Shown one piece after another: positions 6,971-13,471 of a DNA stretch of 16,847 nt. Each line of letters begins with the position of its first letter. Position 1 is the stretch's first letter. The notes under the pieces were generated by a model. The model did no database searches. It was not told the DNA's origin and saw only the letters and a program-made list of their open reading frames with translations. The translations under genes were made by a program, and so were the position numbers. This DNA is from Chitinophagaceae bacterium. Lineage in GTDB: Bacteria; Bacteroidota; Bacteroidia; Chitinophagales; Chitinophagaceae. The stretch covers positions 1-16,847 of the forward strand of contig DMRT01000192.1 in assembly GCA_003455235.1 (NCBI GenBank), read 5' to 3'.

Positions 6971-8443
6971 TCAGCCAAAATGCTTCACCACTTCGTTGGC
7001 CACCACCTCCCCGCTGATGAGGCTCGGAGGTACTCCCGGCCCCGGAACCGTTAATTGGCCGGTGTAAAATAGGTTTTTTATTTTAATACTTCTGCAGGAG
7101 GGCCTGAAAATAGCCGTCTGCATCAGTGTATTTGCCAGTCCGTAAGCATTGCCTTTGAATGAATTGTAGTCATCCACAAAGTTGCTGATCGAATAGCTTT
7201 TTTTATAAACAATGTTGTCTCTTATCTGCTGACCGGTTTTTTCTTCAAACCGGGTCATGATCGTTTGAAAATAGTTGTCCCGCAATTCTTCTGTGTCTGC
7301 TTCCAGTCCGGCGGCTACCGGTATCAGGAAAACAAGGTTGTCGCATCCTGCCGGTGCTACTGTTTCATCGGTTACTGATGATACCGACAGGTAGAACAGT
7401 GGATCCGAAGGCCATTTACGGGTGGTATAAATTTCCCGGCCATGCACTTCAAAATCGGCGTCAAAGAACAAGGAGTGATGCGGCACTCCTTCCAGTTTTT
7501 TATTCAGTCCCACGTAATAGAGCAAACAGCTTGGCGCCATCAAACGTTTGTCCCAGTATTTTTCACTGTACCTACGGTAGTTCTCGGGCAGCAGTTTGGT
7601 TTCTACAAAATGATAATCTGCTCCACCAATCACCACGTCTGCTTCAAACGTACGGCCATCGGCCGATGTTACACCGGTTGCTTTGCCTCCGTTCACATTC
7701 ACGGCTGTTACATTACAGCCAAATACAAATTCAGCCCCCAGTTCTTCTGCAAGTTTATACATCCCTTCCACCACGGCATACATTCCTTTTTTGGGGTACC
7801 AGGTTCCCAGCTTTATATCGGCATAATTCATCAGGCTGTATAAAGCGGGCGTATCTTTTGGAAGGGCTCCCAGGAACAGCACTGGAAATTCCATCAGCTG
7901 ACGCAGTTTGGGATGTTTGAAATACTTGTTGATGTGTTTGTCGATTGACGTAAATACATCCAGTTTAAAAACACCCCGGATGGTATCCCAGTCCAGGAAT
8001 TCGGTGAGCGACTGACCGGGTTTATACACCAGTTTATTGATGCCTACCTCGTATTTATAAGCCGCTTCTTCCAGGAATTTATCCAGTTTGTTCCCGCTTC
8101 CCGGTTCGATGCTTTCAAATAACTTTTTTAATTCATGATAGTCGGCCGGTATATCGGTGTATCCATCTTCCCAGTAAACCCGGTACGAGGGCGACAATCT
8201 TTCCAGTTCATAATAATCCGATACCCGTTTTCCAAAACAGCCAAAATACCGCTCAAACACATCGGGCATCCAGTACCAGCTGGGGCCCATATCAAAGGTG
8301 AAACCATTGGCTTTCAACTGCCTGGCCCGCCCGCCGGGGCTGCTCTGTTTCTCCAGAACGGTTACTTTCCAACCGGCTTTGGCCATAAAGGCGGCGGCAG
8401 ACAAGCCGGAAAAGCCACTTCCTATAATTACTGCTCGTTTCAA
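6971..8443 (-). CDS. crtI: Phytoene desaturase (CrtI)
   Basis: This 490-residue flavin-dependent carotenoid desaturase would introduce double bonds into phytoene to give lycopene. The N-terminal FAD fold is RAVIIGSGFSGLSAAAFMAK (3-22), followed by VTVLEKQSSPGGRARQLK and FDMGPSWYWMPDVF. The C-terminal flavin-contact region reads NLFYTGQLTVPGPGVPPSLISG, the bacterial CrtI signature. The start is TTG at 8443: an in-frame TAG lies 18 bases upstream with no other start between, and the next Met (residue 20) would delete the GxGxxG turn. It follows the sigma factor gene after a 93-base gap, so it may have its own promoter as well as readthrough. Only one such desaturase is present; a CrtD-type 3,4-desaturase, if needed, must be elsewhere or supplied by this enzyme. 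Confidence 0.94.
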   Translation of the reverse strand: MKRAVIIGSGFSGLSAAAFMAKAGWKVTVLEKQSSPGGRARQLKANGFTFDMGPSWYWMPDVFERYFGCFGKRVSDYYELERLSPSYRVYWEDGYTDIPADYHELKKLFESIEPGSGNKLDKFLEEAAYKYEVGINKLVYKPGQSLTEFLDWDTIRGVFKLDVFTSIDKHINKYFKHPKLRQLMEFPVLFLGALPKDTPALYSLMNYADIKLGTWYPKKGMYAVVEGMYKLAEELGAEFVFGCNVTAVNVNGGKATGVTSADGRTFEADVVIGGADYHFVETKLLPENYRRYSEKYWDKRLMAPSCLLYYVGLNKKLEGVPHHSLFFDADFEVHGREIYTTRKWPSDPLFYLSVSSVTDETVAPAGCDNLVFLIPVAAGLEADTEELRDNYFQTIMTRFEEKTGQQIRDNIVYKKSYSISNFVDDYNSFKGNAYGLANTLMQTAIFRPSCRSIKIKNLFYTGQLTVPGPGVPPSLISGEVVANEVVKHFG

Positions 8444-8536
8444 AGTGCTAAAATAAGGCTATTGGGTTTAATTGTAAACAGTACCGGTGGGTATTATTGA
8501 AGCTGCGGTACAACAGAAGCAGTCACGGGGTACGGA

Positions 8537-9037
8537 TCAAAAACGGTCCAGTTGTTCCTTCAATAATTTACGTGCAAAATGTATCCTGCTTTTAATAGTG
8601 CCCAGCGGCTCGTTTAACAGGTTTGCTATTTCATGGTATTTGTATCCTTCGTAATAAAGCTGGAAAGGAGTTTTGAATATTTCAGGCAATTGGTGAATAG
8701 CCTGCTGGATATTCTTTAATGAAAGCGTGGCCTCTGCTGCATTTACAGTGGCAAACTGGTTATAATTCAGTAAAAAATCATTGGGTGTATTGTCAAAAAT
8801 GGTTTGCTGTTTTACACTGCGCCGGTAGTTATTGATGAAGATATTGCGCATAATGGTGTACAACCATGCCTTGATGTTGGTGCCATCCAGGTATTTTTCC
8901 TTGTTGGCCAGTGCCCGGTAAAGGGTTTCCTGAATCAGGTCCTTTGCAGATTCCGAGTCTCTTGTCAGTGTCATGGCAAAAGGCTTCAGGTAGTCTGAAT
9001 TGTGAACCAGCGCCTGGGTGAATTCTACGGTTGACAT
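8537..9037 (-). CDS. ECF-type RNA polymerase sigma factor
   Basis: This 166-residue sigma factor has only regions 2 and 4, the ECF layout. Region 2 spans about residues 15-75, with DLIQETLYRALANKEKY (33-49) as the core-binding segment and AWLYTIMRNIFINNYRR (57-73) as the -10 recognition segment. Region 4 spans about 107-163: LPEIFKTPFQLYYEGYKYHEIA, then PLGTIKSRIHFARKLLKE as the helix-turn-helix. It starts with ATG at 9037. No anti-sigma gene is adjacent: upstream lies a CarH-type repressor and downstream crtI. Comparable repressor-sigma-crt arrangements are seen in Bacteroidota carotenoid loci, so it is likely light- or stress-linked and probably drives pigment genes, but its target promoters are not known from the sequence. 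Confidence 0.88.
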   Translation of the reverse strand: MSTVEFTQALVHNSDYLKPFAMTLTRDSESAKDLIQETLYRALANKEKYLDGTNIKAWLYTIMRNIFINNYRRSVKQQTIFDNTPNDFLLNYNQFATVNAAEATLSLKNIQQAIHQLPEIFKTPFQLYYEGYKYHEIANLLNEPLGTIKSRIHFARKLLKEQLDRF

Positions 9038-9045
9038 GATTTTGT

Positions 9046-9073
9046 GTTTAACTTTTACAACGTAAAGCTAAAC
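9046..9073. promoter_or_regulatory. Inverted repeat overlapping the putative -7 box of the sigma-crt promoter
   Basis: The arms GTTTAACTTT (9046-9055) and AAAGCTAAAC (9064-9073) are complementary at nine of ten positions across an 8-base spacer. Inside lies a second small repeat, TTTAC-AAC-GTAAA (9054-9066). The site covers the candidate -7 element and start region of the sigma gene promoter, which is where a repressor would act. The adjacent CarH-type gene is the obvious candidate binder, but this is inference. Confidence 0.45.
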
Positions 9074-9095
9074 AAAATACCCCGAAAAAGCCAAA
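9063..9095 (-). promoter_or_regulatory. Putative Bacteroidota-type promoter of the sigma-crt operon
   Basis: On the minus strand TTTG (complement of 9092-9095) is followed after 21 bases by TAGCTTTA (complement of 9063-9070). This matches seven of eight positions of the Bacteroidota -7 consensus TAnnTTTG with a usual -33 spacing. It sits 26 bases upstream of the sigma gene ATG, and the two inverted repeats flank and overlap it. It was found by eye, so chance in AT-rich DNA is possible. Confidence 0.42.
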
Positions 9096-9101
9096 TACCT
9101 G

Positions 9102-9120
9102 TTTAACAATTTTTGTTAAA
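9102..9120. promoter_or_regulatory. Perfect 8-bp inverted repeat upstream of the -33 box (putative operator)
   Basis: TTTAACAA (9102-9109) and TTGTTAAA (9113-9120) form a perfect inverted repeat with a TTT spacer. It lies just upstream of the candidate -33 element, in the 121-base gap between the carH-type stop and the sigma gene start. There is no GC-rich stem, so a terminator is unlikely; the symmetry suggests a site for a dimeric regulator such as a MerR-family protein. Confidence 0.45.
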
Positions 9121-9158
9121 AAATAAACATTTTAGGGGGTCCTGGCAGAATGCCGGTC

Positions 9159-10043
9159 TTAGAGCCCCGAAACGAACTCCATTACTTCGGAGAAGGATTT
9201 TTTGAAATGAACCGGGGGATGGATTTTTTTGGCGTAGGTATTAGTGAGCTGGCCCGACACGATGACCGGGGTTCCGGCACATCTTTTTATGACAGTTCCC
9301 ACGAATTTTTCAAAATTAAACCGGGCCCCTACCGTGGTTAAGTGGGTATAGAGATAGTCGGGGTTCTTCATTTTCATTACGTATTCCACGTCATTGAACG
9401 GAACGCTGCAGCCAAGGTAAATGGTGGTAACACCCCTGTTTTTGAGCAGGTAGTTCATGAACAGCAATCCCAGTTCGTGGTGCTCGCCTTCGGGCAGGTA
9501 GAGCAGTACCGTTTTATTTATCCGTACACGGTTATGAATATTCTCGATACCCGCAACCAGTTTCTGGCGGATGATGTTGCTTACCAGGTGTTCCTGCGCC
9601 GGGATGATATGATTGGTCATCCAGAGGATGCCGATTTTTTCCAGGAAGGGAAAAATGATCTGCAGCACTGTTTTTTCGATACCCCGTACCGAAATGAAAT
9701 TATTGAGAGTTGCCTCAAAATTCTCCATGTCGAGGTCAACCATATTCTGGATGAGGCTGTTTACAATCCGCTCCTGCTGGGCTTCCAGCTGGTTCAGGCC
9801 GAGGATGCGTTCCTTCATCTCGGCTTCATTCATCCGGTCGATGTGTGAGATTTTGAACCCATACTTATTCAGCAGGGCCACGTTCAGTATTTTCTTTAAT
9901 TCTTCGCCGGTATAGAAGCGGATGTTGGTATCGGTGCGGTTGGGTTTTAAAAAGGAGTATCGCTGTTCCCATATGCGGATGGTGTGGGCCTTGATGCCCG
10001 ACAGGTTCTCCAGGTCTTTTATGGTGAAGGAATACATTTCCAT
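9159..10043 (-). CDS. carH: CarH-type MerR-family cobalamin-binding transcriptional regulator
   Basis: This 294-residue protein has three parts. Residues 4-75 are a MerR winged helix (FTIKDLENLSGIKAHTIRIW, then RYSFLKPNRTDTNIRFYTGEE). Residues about 85-170 are a helical bundle with W141 and E151-H152, exactly the W-x9-EH motif of CarH-type adenosylcobalamin photoreceptors. Residues about 177-294 are a Rossmann-type B12 domain with EHHELG (187-192), fitting the ExHxxG motif whose His (189) is the lower cobalt ligand. Known CarH tetramers bind DNA in the dark and fall apart on illumination, switching on carotenoid genes. The gene lies immediately upstream of the sigma-crt operon, as expected for that role. 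Residue 142, aligned with the light-state ligand His132 of Thermus CarH, is Met here. The ATG at 10043 has a second ATG two codons later. Confidence 0.88.
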   Translation of the reverse strand: MEMYSFTIKDLENLSGIKAHTIRIWEQRYSFLKPNRTDTNIRFYTGEELKKILNVALLNKYGFKISHIDRMNEAEMKERILGLNQLEAQQERIVNSLIQNMVDLDMENFEATLNNFISVRGIEKTVLQIIFPFLEKIGILWMTNHIIPAQEHLVSNIIRQKLVAGIENIHNRVRINKTVLLYLPEGEHHELGLLFMNYLLKNRGVTTIYLGCSVPFNDVEYVMKMKNPDYLYTHLTTVGARFNFEKFVGTVIKRCAGTPVIVSGQLTNTYAKKIHPPVHFKKSFSEVMEFVSGL

Positions 10044-10049
10044 TTACCT

Positions 10050-10066
10050 TGGTATTACAAATACCA
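10050..10066. promoter_or_regulatory. 7-bp inverted repeat just upstream of the carH-type start codon
   Basis: TGGTATT (10050-10056) and AATACCA (10060-10066) are perfect inverted arms around ACA. The nearer arm ends six bases before the ATG at 10043. It could be an operator for autoregulation or a small mRNA hairpin covering the ribosome entry region. Nothing in the sequence decides between the two. Confidence 0.35.
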
Positions 10067-10075
10067 CCGGCAGAT

Positions 10076-10083
10076 TGTTTAAC
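10076..10083 (+). promoter_or_regulatory. TGTTTAAC motif upstream of carH-type gene, shared with the sigma promoter
   Basis: This 8-base word also occurs at 9045-9052 and 9100-9107, both in the sigma gene promoter region and inside or beside the two inverted repeats there, all in the same orientation. Three identical copies in two short intergenic gaps flanking the regulator gene suggest a common binding site. This is by-eye evidence only. Confidence 0.3.
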
Positions 10084-10120
10084 CGGGTTCAAAAAACTTT
10101 CAATAAAGATAACGGATCCG

Positions 10121-10777
10121 TTAAAAACTGCGGGGCGGAAGGTCTTTAAATACCTTATCCACCAGCTTGTTGCCCGGCGAAAGGATGGACCAGGCGGTCA
10201 GGAATATGATCATAAAATCGGTATACAGCGATGCATGCTTTTGGTACCACAATTCCAATGCGCCCTTATATGGATAAATGGCTGCATACATGGCCTTGGG
10301 GTCGGCCGCTTCGGATACAATCTTTTCCTCATCACGGAAAATGAGTGAACCGATGCCGGTCATGCCCGGCCGGCAGTTGTAAATCACTTTCTGCACCTCT
10401 TCAGAATATAATTTAAAACTCACTTCCATCAGCGGGCGGGGGCCCACCAGGCTCATATCACCTTTGAAGACATTAATGATCTGCGGCAGTTCATTGACCT
10501 TGGTCATGCGCAGGATCTTTCCAAATTTCGTTACCCGCGGGTCATTGCGCAGGGTGATCTCGCCGGTGCCAATGTTAGGACTGTTCTTCAGCATGGTGGC
10601 GAACTTCCAGATATCAAAAGGTTTGTTCTTATACCCGATCCGCTTCTGAAAATAAAATACTTCCCGTTCACCGGTAACCAGCAGGATCATGATGGAGGGA
10701 ATGAGGATGGGAGAAAGAATGATCAATGCGATGGAGGCAAGAAGAATATCGATGATGCGCTTTAGTATGGAATACAT
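10121..10777 (-). CDS. Monotopic phosphoglycosyl transferase (bacterial sugar transferase family)
   Basis: This 218-residue enzyme would move a phospho-sugar from a nucleotide sugar to undecaprenyl phosphate, starting a surface glycan. The N-terminus holds a hydrophobic stretch (about 7-35) with LSP at 21-23, like the Ser-Pro kink of the re-entrant helix in PglC. Conserved blocks follow: [20 protein letters not shown] (43-62), [20 protein letters not shown] (93-112) followed by PRPL, and NCRPGMTG (134-141). It is the short PglC-like form, without the extra N-terminal helices of WcaJ. At the catalytic Asp-Glu pair this protein reads Asn95-Glu96. It follows the aminotransferase gene on the same strand after an 84-base gap filled by a palindromic repeat, so the two probably make and load the same amino sugar. 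Confidence 0.88.
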   Translation of the reverse strand: MYSILKRIIDILLASIALIILSPILIPSIMILLVTGEREVFYFQKRIGYKNKPFDIWKFATMLKNSPNIGTGEITLRNDPRVTKFGKILRMTKVNELPQIINVFKGDMSLVGPRPLMEVSFKLYSEEVQKVIYNCRPGMTGIGSLIFRDEEKIVSEAADPKAMYAAIYPYKGALELWYQKHASLYTDFMIIFLTAWSILSPGNKLVDKVFKDLPPRSF

Positions 10778-10790
10778 CCGGAATGGTTTC

Positions 10791-10860
10791 TGATGCCGGA
10801 TACGGGATGCCGGATGGTATCGCTCTTGTTCCGGCGTCCGGTATCCGGTATCTGGTATCT
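10791..10860. repeat. Long imperfect intergenic palindrome built from GGATACC/GGATGCC units
   Basis: The left arm (10792-10814) and the right arm (complement of 10838-10860) agree at 19 of 23 positions. Three of the four differences would be G-U pairs in RNA on the plus-strand sense, leaving one true mismatch, around a loop of about 23 bases. Each arm is itself repetitive, made of GGATACCGG-like or GGATGCCGG-like units about 8-9 bases long. It fills the gap between the aminotransferase stop and the sugar transferase start. There is no T-run, so it does not look like a standard intrinsic terminator. It may be a REP-like genomic repeat, an mRNA stabiliser or an attenuator. Confidence 0.65.
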
Positions 10861-10861
10861 G

Positions 10862-11992
10862 TTAATAAACTTCTTTTATCTTCTCACAAACCGCCTTCAG
10901 CTGATCATCCGTGATATTGGTTGAACAGGGAATGCTGAGGCAGCGCTGATAAACAAAATCAGACCGGTTGTCTTTGTTATAGAAAATATTTTCTTTGAAC
11001 ATCCGCAACTGGTTCATCGGCACCCAGAAGGGGCGGCTCTGCATTTTGTTATCGTTAAGAATTTTGAGCACGTCTTTTTGTTTTTCCGTCATAATCGTGG
11101 GCAGCCAGCAGTTCGGGTTTACGTCGCTGCTCACCTGCTGGAATTTTATGTCGCCCACCCCGGCCAGTTCTTTTTTATAAAATGCCATCACTTCCTGCTT
11201 GCGTTTGATAAAGCCGGGCAGCAGTTCCATCTGCGCCACACCCATGGCAGCGGCTACATTTACGAGGCGGTAATTGTAACCAATCTCGTCATGCACATAT
11301 TCAAAGGGATCACTCTTGGCCTGCGTGGTTAAATGCTTTGCTTTTTTTGCCAGTGTTTCATCATCGGTAACGATCATACCGCCGCCGCCGGTGGTGATGA
11401 TTTTGTTTCCATTGTAGCTGAACGTTCCCATCAGCCCGAAACTGCCGGCATGCTTTCCTTTATAGTAAGAACCCAGCGCTTCGGTGCTGTCTTCTATCAC
11501 AATAAGGCTATGTTTTTTTGCCAATGCCATCAGCCGGTCCATATCACACATATTGCCCAGTACATGTACGGGCATGATGATGGGAATCCGCCGCCCGTCT
11601 TTTTTATAATGACAAACGCCGTTGCGTTGTTCTGTTTCTTCATCCAGGAATTTTTCGAGCAGACCGAGGTCCATTTGCCATGAACCTGGGTCGGTATCAA
11701 TCAGGATGGGATCGGCCCCGGTGTATTTGATGGAATTGCAGGTGGCAATAAAGGTGATGTTGGGGGTGATCACATAATCCTTTTCATTTACACCCATTAA
11801 GATAAGGCAGATGTGCAGGGCAGTGGTTCCGCTGCTGGTGGCCACGGCATATTTGGTGCCGGCGAACTCCGCACTCATTTTTTCAAACTGGTCAACATAG
11901 GCCCCCACACTGCTCACCCAGCCGGTATCCAAACAATCTTTAACGTATTTCCATTCGTTACCGGCCATGTTGGGCCCACTGAGTAAAAGCAT
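10862..11992 (-). CDS. DegT/DnrJ/EryC1/StrS-family PLP aminotransferase (nucleotide-sugar, LegC-like)
   Basis: This 376-residue PLP enzyme of the sugar aminotransferase family would convert a 4-keto nucleotide sugar into the 4-amino sugar. SSGTTALHICL (53-63) is the phosphate-binding loop, VIEDSTEALGSYYKGKHAGSFG (165-186) carries Asp168 that pairs with the pyridine nitrogen, and SYNGNKIITTGGGG (192-205) carries the PLP lysine Lys197. The opening LSGPNMAGNEWKYVKDCLDTGWVSSVG resembles LegC/PglE-type members. It is cytosolic and probably a dimer, as the family usually is. It starts with ATG at 11990-11992. The following gene is a PglC-like transferase, so together they would make and load an amino sugar. 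The dehydratase and any N-acetyltransferase needed are not in the window. Confidence 0.88.
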   Translation of the reverse strand: MLLLSGPNMAGNEWKYVKDCLDTGWVSSVGAYVDQFEKMSAEFAGTKYAVATSSGTTALHICLILMGVNEKDYVITPNITFIATCNSIKYTGADPILIDTDPGSWQMDLGLLEKFLDEETEQRNGVCHYKKDGRRIPIIMPVHVLGNMCDMDRLMALAKKHSLIVIEDSTEALGSYYKGKHAGSFGLMGTFSYNGNKIITTGGGGMIVTDDETLAKKAKHLTTQAKSDPFEYVHDEIGYNYRLVNVAAAMGVAQMELLPGFIKRKQEVMAFYKKELAGVGDIKFQQVSSDVNPNCWLPTIMTEKQKDVLKILNDNKMQSRPFWVPMNQLRMFKENIFYNKDNRSDFVYQRCLSIPCSTNITDDQLKAVCEKIKEVY

Positions 11993-12055
11993 AGTTTTTT
12001 GGTTTTTTGATAAACGCCCTGAGGGTCTGGATTATTATTGAGGTACAAACCTATT

Positions 12056-12092
12056 AAAAAAAATTGCTCCGGCCTAAAAGGCCGGAGCAATT
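12056..12092 (-). terminator. Intrinsic terminator of the kdpDE-kup-porin unit
   Basis: A perfect 13-bp stem, AATTGCTCCGGCC (12062-12074) with GGCCGGAGCAATT (12080-12092), closes a five-base loop. On the minus strand it is followed by a run of eight T (complement of 12056-12063, partly within the stem base). It lies 32 bases after the porin stop. It also insulates the downstream aminotransferase gene, whose 63-base leader (11993-12055) shows no promoter I can call confidently. Confidence 0.93.
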
Positions 12093-12124
12093 CAATGAAG
12101 CATTGCTATTGAAAAGGGTTATTG

Positions 12125-13471
12125 CTAAAACCGGAATATGGTTGAGAATATAAGGCGGTTTTCGTCCTTCACCAGGTCGGCCTTGAACCCCGCGGGGTTA
12201 CCAATGGGCGGGTTCCATCCATTGGGAGAAGTAACTCCTCCCCTGCCCGAGAAATAGGGTACACTGGTATGCCGGGTAACAAACTCCATCCCGAATGTGA
12301 GGTAATCGTTTGGCATATACTGGAAGCCTGCCGATGCATCCCAGCCTTCAAATTGATCACCGGGATTCTGCGACAGCACGGCATTGCCGGCAGGAAGCAA
12401 TGCCAGGTATCTTCCGGGATTATTGATATAACCGCCGCCGATGGTAAATGCCAGTTGCTGTTTTTTCCCGAACCAGAACCGGTTATAGAACATGCCGCTG
12501 ATGGAATGCTGGGCAGGAGTGATGCTGTCGCCGTTGAATGGTTTTACACCACCACCGTTTTCAAAACCAAGATCGCCTGTAACAGAAAAAGCAGCCTTTG
12601 AAATGAACCGCCGGCCCGGCCTGTTGTAATAACGCACTACAGCGCTGTTATCGGTATGAAAACGCAGCCGCTTTTTTTCATTGGGCGTATCCCATCCCAC
12701 ATAAGAGCTCGACAGGATGGAAAATTTTTCTTTTGGCCGCCACATCACCTGGTAGCCAATGCCCGGCATTTCATTGAACATGCCATAGGTTTGCCAACCG
12801 TTCACCAGCCACAGTTCCAGTTTCAGTTTGTCTGTCGGAAACAGCTGCACCCTGGCACCGGTAAAGAACCAGGGTGTGTTATCCGATGTGTAGGAAGGCT
12901 GGTAATTCCAGTTTTCAAAATTGTTATAAGAAAGAAGACCTACATAGGATTTAAATATGCCCAGGTCGATATTGATGCCATGCATTTTATTTATATGAAT
13001 GCCGGCATACCCTTCGGTTACGTACCGCAGGGCATTGTAGAGGTCGTACTGTCCACGCAGGGGCGTATTATCATTCCGGGGAATGCCCGTTGCCCTGGTA
13101 CCGAACTGCAGCATCAGTTTTGCCCTGGCGCCGGTTACGGGTTCATGAAACTCACCGCCGGCTTCAATGTACGAGATATTAAACTCGTTGCTGCGGAAGG
13201 TGGCTGTGGAACCGGAGTTGGTATGATCAACGGGGCGGTTGAACGAATAATTATAGTTGCAGTCGATGGTAACACTGCCGGTAAAATACTTTGTATCCAG
13301 CAAAGAATTTTTTTGCCGGTTATTTCCCTGCACCCAGCCAAAATCGCCCCAGGCAAAGGGTTCGCTTTTGGGCTTTTTTACTTTTACAGAATCCTGGGCA
13401 GCTGAATGGTTGGCCAGCAACCCGGCTGCAATAATCAATGCAAGCCCTCTTTTTTTAAATACGGTGTTCAT
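12125..13471 (-). CDS. Outer-membrane beta-barrel porin (BBP2/OmpL-like)
   Basis: This 448-residue exported protein begins with a Sec signal peptide: basic MNTVFKKRG, a hydrophobic core LALIIAAGLLA, and a likely cleavage after NHSAA (around residue 25). The rest is rich in alternating aromatic strands and short turns, and it ends in RLIFSTIFRF with the terminal Phe needed by the barrel assembly machinery. It resembles the putative beta-barrel porin-2 (OmpL-like) family, whose members often sit next to potassium uptake genes in Bacteroidota. Its ATG overlaps the kup stop by one base (TAATG), so translation is coupled to the transporter. It probably lets K+ or small solutes cross the outer membrane; substrate and selectivity are inferred from context. 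The strong terminator follows 32 bases later. Confidence 0.82.
   Translation of the reverse strand: MNTVFKKRGLALIIAAGLLANHSAAQDSVKVKKPKSEPFAWGDFGWVQGNNRQKNSLLDTKYFTGSVTIDCNYNYSFNRPVDHTNSGSTATFRSNEFNISYIEAGGEFHEPVTGARAKLMLQFGTRATGIPRNDNTPLRGQYDLYNALRYVTEGYAGIHINKMHGINIDLGIFKSYVGLLSYNNFENWNYQPSYTSDNTPWFFTGARVQLFPTDKLKLELWLVNGWQTYGMFNEMPGIGYQVMWRPKEKFSILSSSYVGWDTPNEKKRLRFHTDNSAVVRYYNRPGRRFISKAAFSVTGDLGFENGGGVKPFNGDSITPAQHSISGMFYNRFWFGKKQQLAFTIGGGYINNPGRYLALLPAGNAVLSQNPGDQFEGWDASAGFQYMPNDYLTFGMEFVTRHTSVPYFSGRGGVTSPNGWNPPIGNPAGFKADLVKDENRLIFSTIFRF

Noticed and set aside
8481..8511. GTACCG ... CGGTAC inverted repeat upstream of crtI
   Set aside because: The six-base arms with a 19-base spacer are weak and easily expected by chance; no promoter element is associated.
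9141..9156. Small hairpin (CC-GGCA/TGCC-GG with a bulge) just after the carH-type stop as a terminator
   Set aside because: The stem is short and imperfect, and no T-run follows it directly on the minus strand.
10862..11992. Assigning a precise sugar product or a specific gene symbol such as pglE or legC
   Set aside because: The family is clear, but sugar specificity cannot be read by eye and the dehydratase and acetyltransferase partners are absent from the window.
12656..13405. Plus-strand open frame of 249 codons opposite the porin gene
   Set aside because: It is antisense to a porin with signal peptide and terminal Phe; the translated sequence has no family pattern and no plausible start context.
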